Assembly: GCA_051530055.1 (NCBI GenBank)
Contig: CM121341.1
Location: forward strand, 13,144,001 to 13,208,000
Source of the DNA: Neoechinorhynchus agilis
Lineage: Eukaryota > Acanthocephala
Direction: 5' to 3'
Length of the DNA: 64,000 bases
The position numbers and the translations under genes are program-made. Positions 1 to 10,500 of this stretch are shown here, in pieces (position 1 is the first letter of the stretch; each line of letters begins with the position of its first letter). The notes beneath the pieces were generated by a model, which was not told the DNA's origin, made no database searches, and saw only the letters and a program-made list of their open reading frames with translations.

Positions 1-716
1 GATATAAACATAATTGTTCGCCGTCCTCGTCCTCAATTGTCGCCCAAATGCTTGCAGTGTTGCCTCTCAATACGGCGATGCTGATATTTTGAACCAGGTA
101 TTGGACCTTGCATCGCCGGTTGTAACCTGAAGGCATCGCTTCAGATCGTTCAGAAGTTGAAGATCTTCGCTACCAAGAGATCCGTAGGTCTCAACCCCAA
201 AAGGTGCAAACATATGGGCCCGGGCTAAATTGAGGTATTTCGCCGTTTTCCGTCCTTCCGCAGCGCTCGCTGCAGATCCAGCTTGAACCACCGAGAACTT
301 GAGATTACTAGCTGCGAGTGTATCGACACAATTGGCTTCCCAGAGAAGACATTTACCCTCCCGCCACGCAAATGCGGTCACCCCATCAGATCTACGCCCG
401 TCGTCCCTACAGAGGTTGGCAGGTTCCAAAATATTGGGGCATGTACCGTAACAAATGACCGGCTCAGCACCATGTTAATTTCGGCATGTCGTGCGAATCT
501 GCCGGCTGATTTTCTACAGATGATACCATGACGTCCCGACGAATCCACATTTGCACAGCAGCGGCAACGGTGGGGATGACACATCGATAGTTCTAGTCTC
601 ATTGAGACTCCGACCCGTACTGCATCGTCGGAGAGGAGAGTATCCACAGATGCCAGTGAGACCGCGTTCAACCAAGCATTTGATTCTCTAGTGGAGACTG
701 CCAACAACCCGCTCAC
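1..716 (-). mobile_element. LINE (RLE-type non-LTR retrotransposon) 3' fragment
   Basis: Two overlapping minus-strand reading frames (716-378 and 429-67) together resemble the C-terminal third of an RLE-type non-LTR retrotransposon polyprotein. The first carries a Cys/His cluster with HRCRCC, a GRHGIICR block and RFARHAEIN; the second carries a DGRRSDGVT block, which corresponds to the RPD-type endonuclease motif seen in sister copies, and a CVDTLAASNL segment. The same order of motifs appears in the fuller copy at 51.8-54.9 kb and the piece at 40.1-41.2 kb. The reading frame changes around 400 and again near the 3' end, so this copy is not coding. The element continues to, or beyond, the left edge of the window. 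Assignment to RLE-type LINEs follows from the Cys-His plus RPD arrangement; the exact clade is not determined. Confidence 0.75.
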
Positions 717-728
717 CCTAAGTCGAAA

Positions 729-790
729 AACTGGCTTAGTTTAACATTCCGTAGTTGTGTCAAGGTGGCTAAGGTGTTTCGAATCCGTTA
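729..790 (+). repeat. dispersed tRNA-like repeat (possible SINE head), copy 1
   Basis: A segment starting TGGCTTAGTTT and containing CATTCCGTAGTT then GAGGTGG-like sequence recurs in inverted orientation near 45779-45840 and 63890-63955. TGGCTTAGTTT resembles a pol III A box, and TTTCGAATCC at about 778-788 resembles a B box. This would fit a tRNA-derived SINE, but the other two copies lack an equally clear B box, so the identity is tentative. Confidence 0.3.
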
Positions 791-957
791 CCGCCAATGA
801 CGCACAACCAAAGGGAACGAAATACCGCCGAAGGGAGAAAACTCACCGATGAGTCCCTCTTCCTGGAGATATCTGATAATCCGGAGGATCACTTCTTGGA
901 TGCAATGGGTTTGGCTTTATGTCTCAAAAAAATTTGCCGGACAAGAAGCGACAAACT
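791..957 (+). other. unassigned stretch with short ORF
   Basis: A 65-codon ORF (797-994) runs through here and into the following repeat. Its product is charged, with no motif I recognise. It lies between a LINE remnant and PLE tails and is probably transposon-derived rather than a host gene. Confidence 0.3.
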
Positions 958-1570
958 AAGATCCCTCCCAGATGTAGAGAACCTACAAAAATAATAACAT
1001 TTAATATGTTTTATCTGGAATTTTGATAACCACAAATACAACTCTAATTAGATGTTCATTGTAAATTTTCTCGAGCTTACATATAGAAAACCTACAACCT
1101 TGAAAGAGGCACAAAAGAGTACCGAAATATCGAATTAAATAAATTATTAATTGTATAACTCATCAAGAATTCTATTGTCTTTGAGTTTTCTAATATGTAA
1201 ACATTCACAAAACAATAGAATTGATAATGAGCGATATACAATCAGTCGACTTTAACGATCCCTCTCGGATGTAGAGAACCTACCAAAATAATGAATTTTA
1301 ATGTTTTATCCGGAATTTTGATAACCACAAATACAACTCTAAATAGATGTTCATGAAACTTTTCTCGAGCTTAAATATAGAATACTTACAACCCTGAAAG
1401 AGGCACAAACGAGTGCCGAAATATCGAATTAAATAAATTATTAATTGTATCACTCATCGTCAATTCTGAGCGATATACAATCAGTCGACTTTAACGATCC
1501 CTCTCGGATGTAGAGAACCTACCAAAGTAATAAGATATCTAACCACCCGAATGCAATTTCTTTGTTACGA
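958..1570 (+). repeat. tandem PLE 3'-tail repeats
   Basis: The block ATCCCTC(T/C)(C/G)(G/A)GATGTAGAG recurs at about 958, 1257 and 1496, defining two complete units (about 299 and 239 bp) and a partial third. Each full unit contains a hairpin GGCAC...GTGCC followed by GAAATATCGAATT and an AATAAA-like run (near 1110 and 1410). The same GCCGAAATATCG motif follows the GIY-YIG fragment at 51.7 kb, which identifies these as Penelope-like element 3' tails. The segments at 1184-1260 and 1471-1566 are nearly identical to the sequence abutting the 5' side of the LINE at 54854-54960, so this mosaic has been copied elsewhere. Confidence 0.6.
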
Positions 1571-2104
1571 CTAGAGTACGTGAAGATTGTTATCGGAACA
1601 GAGAATGAAAACAACCAATTTCATACGGATTGTTCTTTGAAGATCAAGTACAACATTAGACGCATTTTTCCAATATGTTCGATTTCGTTTTTAAACAAAC
1701 TCGCCAGTATTCGAGATCGTTTTCGTTAAAATTCTCGGAGTATCTTCTAATTCCAAGTATTTTATCCTTCTTTATCTTAACAAAAGAGAATGTTTTTGTC
1801 TCTAAATCGTCAAATACTTTGATAGGATTACAGACAATTGTTTGTGGTCTTATTAAAGGATCGCCTTTTCGCACTGAACTTCTTAAAAATCATCGAATGT
1901 GAGGATGGTGGCGAGTACAAAGAAATGGCAATCGCCCTATAAATTCAGTGCATCAAAAAGTAAAACAGTAAAAATTAAGAATGTATTTTATACTCAAAGA
2001 AGCGGGAATAAAGCTCGATTTCATCACTGGACTACGTCGAAATGATTAGAGAAAAACCACGAAGCACTCTCTAAATTTAATTATCGTGTTAAAATGCCTA
2101 ATTA
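1571..2104. other. intergenic, nothing recognised
   Basis: Overlapping ORFs on both strands at 1656-1902 have no recognisable domain and are antisense to each other. No RNA gene or repeat is evident. Confidence 0.4.
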
Positions 2105-2371
2105 TCAGCTCTCGTCTTCCTTTTCGTCATGCGACTCTCGCTTTTTAAATTGAAATCCGATCAAAAGTCCCATCGCTGATCCAGTCACTAAGGCGGCACA
2201 AAGGCGAACTCGCATTTGATCGAGTTTTGCTCGGTAAGCACTCGAATCCACTGCTGTTGGTACACTGTCCAATGTTTTATATATTCGGGTAAATACCAAA
2301 AGACGCCGTTGCGTTGGACTAAAGGACTTGCTGATAGTCGGAGTGCAAAACAGTCGTAATGAAGTTCGCAT
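2105..2371 (-). CDS. small single-pass membrane protein, possibly mitochondrial
   Basis: An 88-residue ORF from ATG to stop. The first about 35 residues are rich in Arg, Ser and Thr and poor in acids (MRTSLRLFCTP...), like a mitochondrial presequence. A hydrophobic segment follows at about residues 59-73 (AALVTGSAMGLLIGF), then a highly charged tail ending KKRESHDEKEDES. Size and architecture fit small inner-membrane or assembly-factor proteins, but I do not recognise a family. It could also be a chance ORF or one exon of a larger gene. It is isolated, flanked by repeats on both sides. Confidence 0.4.
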   Translation of the reverse strand: MRTSLRLFCTPTISKSFSPTQRRLLVFTRIYKTLDSVPTAVDSSAYRAKLDQMRVRLCAALVTGSAMGLLIGFQFKKRESHDEKEDES

Positions 2372-2459
2372 CGCTTCTGGTGTTTATAATGAAGAACTCG
2401 TCGAAATCCCCGTGTAACGTTGGCTTTCTATTATTATAGTACGACAAAGTATTTACGAT

Positions 2460-2574
2460 GGAGACGGTGTCATGAGGTTGTCAGAAGAACGTTTTTTGTT
2501 TCTGTTGTGGATCTATAACGGATTCTTCAAAAAATCCTATTTTTTGTTTAGTTTCATTCAACCAAATTAATGGG
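2460..2574 (+). repeat. direct repeat, copy A (115 bp)
   Basis: Begins GGAGACGGTGTCATGAGG and matches 3062-3175 almost base for base. The 487 bp between the copies has no ORF or transposon motif that I recognise. Confidence 0.8.
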
Positions 2575-3061
2575 TGTTTAGAAGTTTACATTAGGTAAAT
2601 GATTTTTGTTTAAAGACGTTTCGAACCTTGCGTCTATTAATAACAAATATAGACCTAGACAATAATTCAGATCTATACAAGGATTTTCGAATAAAATTTG
2701 CAATAATTCTAGCCGCATTTTTTTACTGCTCATTTGATACGATGCGAGTTTAATTTGAAATCCAGCACAAAAAGAGAAGATAAACCGATCGACGTTTTTT
2801 ACTGTTCGGGTGCGTATTTGTCGAATGATTGCTTTTGTTTACTGTTTTACTTTCTTTAATTTGAATGAGATACTAATGAATTAGTCATTGTTGAATTTTT
2901 GACATATTGCAATAGAAGAAATTGTTTGTGAGCATTTATGCTGAAATATAACTCAATTAAAGAACCGGAATTGAGAACGCTGCCAATTTAATGACTAACC
3001 AATATGCCACTCGAGTTTATCTGATGCAATTCGCTACAATTAGTATATTCCATTCATCGCC

Positions 3062-3175
3062 GGAGACGGTGTCATGAGGTTGTCAGAAGAACGTTTTTTG
3101 TTTCTGTTGTGGATCCATAACGGATTCTTCAAAAAATCCTATTTTTGTTTAGTTTCATTCAACCAAATGAATGGG
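3062..3175 (+). repeat. direct repeat, copy B (114 bp)
   Basis: Second copy of the 2460-2574 repeat; it lies just upstream of the satellite array. Confidence 0.8.
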
Positions 3176-3214
3176 CCTTAGGTTAGAGCTTTTGCTTTCT
3201 TAGAAAAAAGCATA

Positions 3215-4797
3215 ACTCTATATTTTATTGGATTAAGCGGTATTTCGAAAAAGGAAATCTCGCCACATCAGTCAGTGCATTAGTGTTTTATGCGTGCCAA
3301 GTACGATTGCGAAATATTTCAATAAAATATATTTTATCTGAGATTATGATTCTCACAACTCTAACTAAAATATTTTCGTATATTATTTATATCTAAACGG
3401 TTCTTGTTCAGTTTTAAAGTCTTAGAAAATCGCAACGTGGATGTTAATATAATTAATTCTAATGTTAAAAAGTATGTAAATGCGGCATCTGGTCATGATT
3501 TGCAATCCTATTTGGAGAAAAAAATGTGGCGTGGAGTAGAGCCGGCTTTAAGTTCACGAATGTTCGTTTGAACCCATTAAAGCAGTAGAAATGTATCCGA
3601 CCCTTTGCCGCCACGATTTCTAGTGAAAAAATAGAGCGATCTAGGAACTATTTAAAGAAGATGTTAAAAACGTGAACGGGATACCTGCTAACAACAATGA
3701 TGATCCATTGATTTCGTCCGTTTAAAGAACAATTCGAGATTATTATGAATTTTCTTATTTCTTAAAATGTATTTATTGTAAACATATTTGTAAATCATCA
3801 AGAGAAAATCCTTTGGGATGATAGAGTTGGACATGTTGTTAACATAATCCCGAATAAAATATATTTTATTGGATTGAGCGGTATTTCGAAAAAGGAAATC
3901 TCGCCACATCAGTCAGTGCATTAGTGTTTTATGCGTGCCAAGTACGATTGCGAAATATTTCAATAAAATATATTTTATCTGAGATTATGATTCTCACAAC
4001 TCTAACTAAAATATTTTCGTATATTATTTATATCTAAACGGTTCTTGTTCAGTTTTAAAGTCTTAGAAAATCGCAACGTGGATGTTAATATAATTAATTC
4101 TAATGTTAAAAAGTATGTAAATGCGGCATCTGGTCATGATTTGCAATCCTATTTGGAGAAAAAAATGTGGCGTAGAGTAGAGCCGGCTTTAAGTTCACGA
4201 ATGTTCGTTTGAACCCATTAAAGCAGTAGAAATGTATCCGACCCTTTGCCGCCACGATTTCTAGTGAAAAAATAGAGCGATCTAGGAACTATTTAAAGAA
4301 GATGTTAAAAACGTGAACGGGATACCTGCTTACAACAATGATGATCCATTGATTTCGTCCGTTTAAAGAACAATTCGAGATTATTATGAATTTTCTTATT
4401 TCTTAAAATGTATTTATTGTAAACATATTTGTAAATCATCAAGAGAAAATCCTTTGGGATGATAGAGTTGGACCTGTTGTTAACATAATCCCGAATAAAA
4501 TATATTTTATTGGATTTAGCGGTATTTCGAAAAAGGAAATCTCGCCACATCAGTCAGTGCTTTAGTGTTTTATGCGTGCCAAGTACGATTGCGAAATATT
4601 TCAATAAAATATATTTTATCTGAGATTATGATTCTCACAACTCAAACTAAAATATTTTGGTATATTATTTATATCAAAACGGTTCTTGTTCAGTTTTAAA
4701 GTCTTAGAAAATCGCAACGTGGATGTTAATATAATTAATTCTAATGTTAAAAAGTATGTAAATGCGGCATCTGGTCATGATTTGCAATCCTATTTGG
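3215..4797 (+). repeat. 641-bp satellite array, left part (about 2.5 copies)
   Basis: The marker CTCGCCACATCAGTCAGTGC recurs at about 3259, 3900 and 4541, exactly 641 bp apart, with only scattered substitutions between copies. The array continues after the inserted PLE at 7519. Each monomer holds an inverted module about 147 bp long (for example 3843-3989) whose ends are CATAATC(C/T)C and GAGATTATG around AATAAAATATATTTTATT cores. A related single module lies at 45979-46126. Minus-strand ORFs of about 73 codons recur once per unit; they track the repeat and are not taken as genes. Confidence 0.95.
4786..4797 (+). repeat. target-site duplication, left (AATCCTATTTGG)
   Basis: The 12-bp sequence occurs at the left junction of the PLE and again at 7519-7530. 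It is a normal part of the satellite monomer, so it marks the insertion point. Confidence 0.85.
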
Positions 4798-4840
4798 GTA
4801 AGATTACTAAGCGCTGCTTGGTTGTTCAGTCGCATGTTTT

Positions 4841-5903
4841 ATCTATTGATGATTGTTTGATTGACAATCCGACTGAAAGAGAGTTTATTGAAACACCTAG
4901 CTTTCGCCGTCCAACGGCTTCTTCAGGGTGTAATCTACAATGCGAGTGAAGTGATTGGAAGTTCACATTAGATTCATGACGGCAGACAACTCATCCTTCT
5001 GGTTAATGAGTGTCCTACCGTCCGACCGATGCCCGCTAGAGTCCTCACGATCCCGGGTCTCTCGGGATATGATCAGCGCTTCCGCTATCGACAGTTCGAC
5101 GGGATCCTGCGCTTTGTACATTATGCGCGTGGACAGCTGAACTGTTCCATCCGGGTGGACTCGCGAATAATGTTTCGCCCACGGTGTCGTCACATACGAT
5201 TGCGCACTTGGGTTCAACGAGTTTCGTACATGCTCGGCCACTCTTTGGCGAAGTGGCCTTTCTGTTTTTCCCACGTACGTGACCAAGTGGCCACGGTCAA
5301 TCCGACACCGTTCACACCGGATCTCGTAGACCACACTGCTCTGATCGCACATCTTCCAGTCACGATCAATGGCTTGCTGACGCTCCTCGTCCATCCTCGC
5401 ACCTGCTGCGTATCTGCACATTAGGCACGACCGAGGGCATTCCTGATGATCCTCATGATGCCTCGTTCTCGTCAGCATCCTCCGCAGCGTTCTACACCCT
5501 CTGTGCACAATACGCACATTCAACCCTGCTTGCCTGAGCAGTACTTTAACTCTCTTCGTGAACATTTCACTCACGTACGGAATTCGTAGGATCGGCCTAT
5601 CGTCCTTTCGTTCCCTCATGGGTCCAGCGTCTCGTCTAATTCTATTTTCCACTTCTCGCTGGAATCCTTCGATCTCCTCTGTCGAATATCCGTTGTCCGC
5701 GAAGATCTTGTTTACTGCTTCCACCGCTCCACGCTTCGCGTCCCACGACGATGAGCAGGTGGTTGCCGATTTATGCATACCAGCGTATATCGCCGCTTTC
5801 ATCGCCCAAGGATGGTGAGAATCTCGGTGCATCACAATCGACTTCCTGCATGGCTTTCGATACCAATTGAAGTTGGACACATCGTCGGATTTGAAGCGGA
5901 GAT
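4841..5903 (-). repeat. PLE inverted arm, left
   Basis: Reverse complement of 6455-7518. It includes a 305-codon minus-strand frame (5880-4963) with the same GIY-YIG-containing C-terminal protein as the right arm. Confidence 0.9.
4902..4926 (-). ncRNA. hammerhead-like core in PLE terminus (left arm)
   Basis: Exact inverted counterpart of the 7433-7457 motif. The two copies sit at both outer ends of the element. Confidence 0.35.
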
Positions 5904-7395
5904 TTCGGCTATCGGTCCATTGCTACGGAGGACACGGGCATTTGTGAGTAATACTGATGAGCTGTTATCAACGTTGCGATCGCGACAGAATGAATTGACC
6001 AACAGTCGCGTAATGTCTTTTGATTTCGTGGCATTGTACACCAATGTGGACAACGAGGGAGCAGTACGTGCGCTGGAGAAAAGGTTGAAGGAGAATGAAG
6101 ATCTTGACCTCTTTGGTCTACTACCAGACGATGTTATTGGTCTGACACGATTGGTATTGAAGTGCAACCTTTTTCGTTATCGAAACCAGCTATATAAGCA
6201 AGTTCTTGGTCTCGCAATGGGAAATAGTTTGGCTCCGGTATTGGCCATCCTCTACCTCGATGACCTGGAAAGACTGCACATCTATCCACATTTAGCGTCG
6301 AGTCAAGTTTACCTCCGCTATGTGGACGATGTGTTGCTGACCTTCACCGAGGATGATGAGGTCGATACCATTGAGTCACTATTAAATTCAATGGACTCGA
6401 ATAGGAGGATTCAAGTTACAAGAGACCAACCTTCGGACTACCTGCCATTCCTCAATCTCCGCTTCAAATCCGACGATGTGTCCAACTTCAATTGGTATCG
6501 AAAGCCATGCAGGAAGTCGATTGTGATGCACCGAGATTCTCACCATCCTTGGGCGATGAAAGCGGCGATATACGCTGGTATGCATAAATCGGCAACCACC
6601 TGCTCATCGTCGTGGGACGCGAAGCGTGGAGCGGTGGAAGCAGTAAACAAGATCTTCGCGGACAACGGATATTCGACAGAGGAGATCGAAGGATTCCAGC
6701 GAGAAGTGGAAAATAGAATTAGACGAGACGCTGGACCCATGAGTGAACGAAAGGACGATAGGCCGATCCTACGAATTCCGTACGTGAGTGAAATGTTCAC
6801 GAAGAGAGTTAAAGTACTGCTCAGGCAAGCAGGGTTGAATGTGCGTATTGTGCACAGAGGGTGTAGAACGCTGCGGAGGATGCTGACGAGAACGAGGCAT
6901 CATGAGGATCATCAGGAATGCCCTCGGTCGTGCCTAATGTGCAGATACGCAGCAGGTGCGAGGATGGACGAGGAGCGTCAGCAAGCCATTGATCGTGACT
7001 GGAAGATGTGCGATCAGAGCAGTGTGGTCTACGAGATCCGGTGTGAACGGTGTCGGATTGACCGTGGCCACTTGGTCACGTACGTGGGAAAAACAGAAAG
7101 GCCACTTCGCCAAAGAGTGGCCGAGCATGTACGAAACTCGTTGAACCCAAGTGCGCAATCGTATGTGACGACACCGTGGGCGAAACATTATTCGCGAGTC
7201 CACCCGGATGGAACAGTTCAGCTGTCCACGCGCATAATGTACAAAGCGCAGGATCCCGTCGAACTGTCGATAGCGGAAGCGCTGATCATATCCCGAGAGA
7301 CCCGGGATCGTGAGGACTCTAGCGGGCATCGGTCGGACGGTAGGACACTCATTAACCAGAAGGATGAGTTGTCTGCCGTCATGAATCTAATGTGA
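5904..7395 (+). CDS. PLE reverse transcriptase / GIY-YIG endonuclease, 5'-truncated
   Basis: The open frame runs on upstream into the antisense of the left arm (to 5773), so true element coding begins at about 5904. The RT core is recognised by MSFDFVALYTNVD (motif A), QVLGLAMGNSLAPVLA (motif B) and RYVDDVLL (motif C). A long linker leads to the C-terminal GIY-YIG domain (VVYEIRCERC, then VTYVGKTERPLRQRVAEH). This combination is specific to Penelope-like elements, whose RT is sister to telomerase. The N-terminal part of a full PLE protein is absent. TAA/TGA-type termination occurs just before the conserved 3' tail (about 7396-7518). Confidence 0.85.
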
Positions 7396-7432
7396 ACTTC
7401 CACTCCACTTCACTCGCATTGTAGATTACACC

Positions 7433-7457
7433 CTGAAGAAGCCGTTGGACGGCGAAA
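7433..7457 (+). ncRNA. hammerhead-like core in PLE terminus (right arm)
   Basis: CTGAAGAA is followed by a four-pair hairpin (GCCG/CGGC, loop TTGGA) and then GAAA. Upstream, TGTA-GAT-TACA (7420-7430) could form stem I. PLE pseudo-LTRs are known to carry minimal hammerhead ribozymes with a CUGANGA - stem II - GAAA core. Here there is one extra nucleotide before stem II and the cleavage-site pairing is not clear, so activity is not claimed. Confidence 0.35.
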
Positions 7458-7518
7458 GCTAGGTGTTTCAATAAACTCTCTTTCAGTCGGATTCTCAATC
7501 AAACAATGAGCAATAGAT

Positions 7519-7530
7519 AATCCTATTTGG
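7519..7530 (+). repeat. target-site duplication, right (AATCCTATTTGG)
   Basis: Identical to 4786-4797; the satellite sequence resumes immediately after it with GAGAAAAAAA. Confidence 0.85.
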
Positions 7531-10500
7531 AGAAAAAAAATGTGGCGTAGAGTAGAACCGGCTTTAAGTTCATGAATGTTCGTCTGAACCCACTAAAGCA
7601 GCAGAAGAGTATCCGACCATTTGCCGCCACGATTTCTGGTGAAAAAATAGAGCGATCTAGGAACTATTTAAAGAAGATGTTCAAAACGTGAACGGGATAC
7701 CTGTTAACAACAATGATGATCTATTGATTTCGTCCGTTTAAAGAACAATTCGCGATTATTATGAATTTTCTTATTTCTTAAAATGTATTTATTGTAAACA
7801 TATTTGTAAATCATCAAGAGAAAATCCTTTGGGATGATAGAGTTGGACCTATGGTTAACATAATCCCGAATAAAATATATTTTATTGGATTTAGCGGTAT
7901 TTCGAAAAAGGAAATCTCGCCACATCAGTCAGTGCATTAGTGTTTTATGCGTGCCAAGTACGATTGCGAAATATTTCAATAAAATATATTTTATCTGAGA
8001 TTATGATTCTCACAACTCCAACTAAAATATTTTCGTATATTATTTATATCTAAACGGTTCTTGTTCAGTTTTAAAGTCTTAGAAAATCGCAACGTGGATG
8101 TTAATATAATTAATTCTAATGTTAAAAAGTATGTAAATGCGGCATCTGGTCATGATTTGCAATCCTATTTGGAGAAAAAAATGTGGCGTAGAGTAGAGCC
8201 GGCTTTAAGTTCACGAATGTTCGTTTGAACCCACTAAAGCAGTAGAAAAGTATCCGACCCTTTGCCGCCACGATTTTTAGTGAAAAAATAGAGCGATCTA
8301 GGAACTATTTAAAGAAGATGTTCAAAACGTGAACGGGATACTTGCTAACAACAATGATGATCCATTGATTTCGTCCGTTTAAAGAACAATTCGAGATTAT
8401 TATGAATTTTCTTATTTCTTAAAATGTATTTATTGTAAACATATTTGTAAATCATCAAGAGAAAATCCTTTGGGATGATAGAGTTGGACATGTTGTTAAC
8501 ATAATCCCGAATAAAATATATTTTATTGGATTGAGCGGTATTTCGAAAAAGGAAATCTCGCCACATCAGTCAGTGCATTAGTGTTTTATGCGTGCCAAGT
8601 ACGATTGCGAAATATTTCAATAAAATATATTTTATCTGAGATTATGATTCTCACAACTCCAACTAAAATATTTTCTTATATTATTTATATCTAAACGGTT
8701 CTTGTTCAGTTTTAAAGTCTTAGAAAATTGCAACGTGGATGTTAATATAATTAATTATAATGTTAAAAAGTATGTAAATGCGGCATCTGGTCATGATTTG
8801 CAATCCTATTTGGAGAAAAAAATGTGGCGTAGAGTAGAGCCGGCTTTAAGTTCACGAATGTTCGTTTGAACCCACTAAAGCAGTAGAAAAGTATCCGACC
8901 CTTTGCCGCCACGATTTTTAGTGAAAAAATAGAGCGATCTAGGAACTATTTAAAGAAGATGTTCAAAACGTGAACGGGATACCTGCTAACAACAATGATG
9001 ATCCATTGATTTCGTCCGTTTAAAGAACAATTCGAGATTATTATGAATTTTCTTATTTCTTAAAATGTATTTATTGTAAACATATTTGTAAATCATCAAG
9101 AGAAAATCCTTTGGGATGATAGAGTTGGACATGTTGTTAACATAATACCGAATAAAATATATTTTATTGGATTGAGCGGTATTTTGAAAAAGGAAATCTC
9201 GCCACATCAGTCAGTGCATTAGTGTTTTATGCGTGCCAAGTACGATTGCGAAATATTTCAATAAAATATATTTTATCTGAGATTATGATTCTCACAACTC
9301 CAACTAAAATATTTTCTTATATTATTTATATCTAAAGGGTTCTTGTTCAGTTTTAAAGTCTTAGAAAATTGCAACGTGGATGTTAATATAATTAATTCTA
9401 ATGTTAAAAAGTATGTAAATGCGGCATCTGGTCATGATTTGCAATCCTATTTGGAGAAAAAAATGTGGCGTAGAGTAGAGCCGGCTTTAAGTTCACGAAT
9501 GTTCGTTTGAACCCACTAAAGCAGTAGAAAAGTATCCGACCCTTTGCCGCCACGATTTCTAGTGAAAAAATAGAGCGATCTAGGAACTATTTAAAGAGGA
9601 TGTTCAAAACGTGAACGGGATACCTGCTAACAACAATGATGATCCATTGATTTCGTCCGTTTAAAGAACAATTCGAGATTATTATGAATTTTCTTATTTC
9701 TTAAAATGTATTTATTGTAAACATATTTGTAAATCATCAAGAGAAAATCCTTTGGGATGATAGAGTTGGACATGTTGTTAACATAATCCCGAATAAAATA
9801 TATTTTATTGGATTAAGCGGTATTTCGAAAAAGGAAATCTCGCCACATCAGTCAGTGCATTAGTGTTTTATGCGTGCCAAGTACGATTGCGAAATATTTC
9901 AATAAAATATATTTTATCTGAGATTATGATTCTCACAACTCTAACTAAAATATTTTCGTATATTATTTATATCTAAACGGTTCTTGTTCAGTTTTAAAGT
10001 CTTAGAAAATCGCAACGTGGATGTTAATATAATTAATTCTAATGTTAAAAAGTAGGTAAATGCGCCATCTGGTCATGATTTGCAATCCTATTTGGAGAAA
10101 AAAATGTGGCGTCGAGTAGAGCCGGCTTTAAGTTCACGAATGTTCGTTTGAACCCACTAAAGCAGTAGAAATGTATCCGACCCTTTGCCGCCACGATTTC
10201 TAGTGAAAAAATAGAGCGATCTAGGAACTATTTAAAGAAGATGTTAAAAACGTGAACGGGATACCTGCTTACAACAATGATGATCTATTGATTTCGTCCG
10301 TTTAAAGAACAATTCGAGATTATTATGAATTTTCTTATTTCTTAAAATGTATTTATTGTAAACATATTTGTAAATCATCAAGAGAAAATCCTTTGGGATG
10401 ATAGAGTTGGACCTATGGTTAACATAATCCCGAATAAAATATATTTTATTGGATTTAGCGGTATTTCGAAAAAGGAAATCTCGCCACATCAGTCAGTGCA

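Larger units (their letters stand above)
2372..3214. other. repeat-rich intergenic region
   Basis: Contains two direct repeats (annotated separately). Near 2605-2670 there is a PLE-like end on the minus strand, containing GGTTCGAAACGTC and an AATTATTGTCTAGGTCT terminus, related to the foldback elements at 16.7 and 30.7 kb. No gene seen. Confidence 0.4.
4798..7518 (+). mobile_element. Penelope-like element with inverted, head-to-head arms
   Basis: The 2721-bp insertion sits between identical 12-bp target-site duplications inside one satellite monomer. It consists of a 43-bp unpaired left extension (4798-4840), a left arm in minus orientation (4841-5903), a unique central part (5904-6454) and a right arm in plus orientation (6455-7518). 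The arms are close to identical. The sense copy encodes a reverse transcriptase with YVDD and a GIY-YIG endonuclease, the diagnostic PLE pair. PLEs are known to carry pseudo-LTRs in direct or inverted orientation with a tail of roughly 35-40 bp beside them, which matches this layout. The high arm identity and clean duplications suggest a young insertion. It is 5'-truncated relative to a full PLE. Confidence 0.9.

Noticed and set aside
838-865. CCGATGAGTCC considered as a hammerhead core
   Set aside because: No matching GAAA after a stem and the first core base differs.
2460-3175. Direct repeats considered as LTRs
   Set aside because: No gag/pol-like coding, primer-binding site or polypurine tract between them and the interval is only 487 bp.
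4955-7403. ORFs antisense to the PLE coding arms
   Set aside because: Shadows of the GIY-YIG frame created by the inverted arms.
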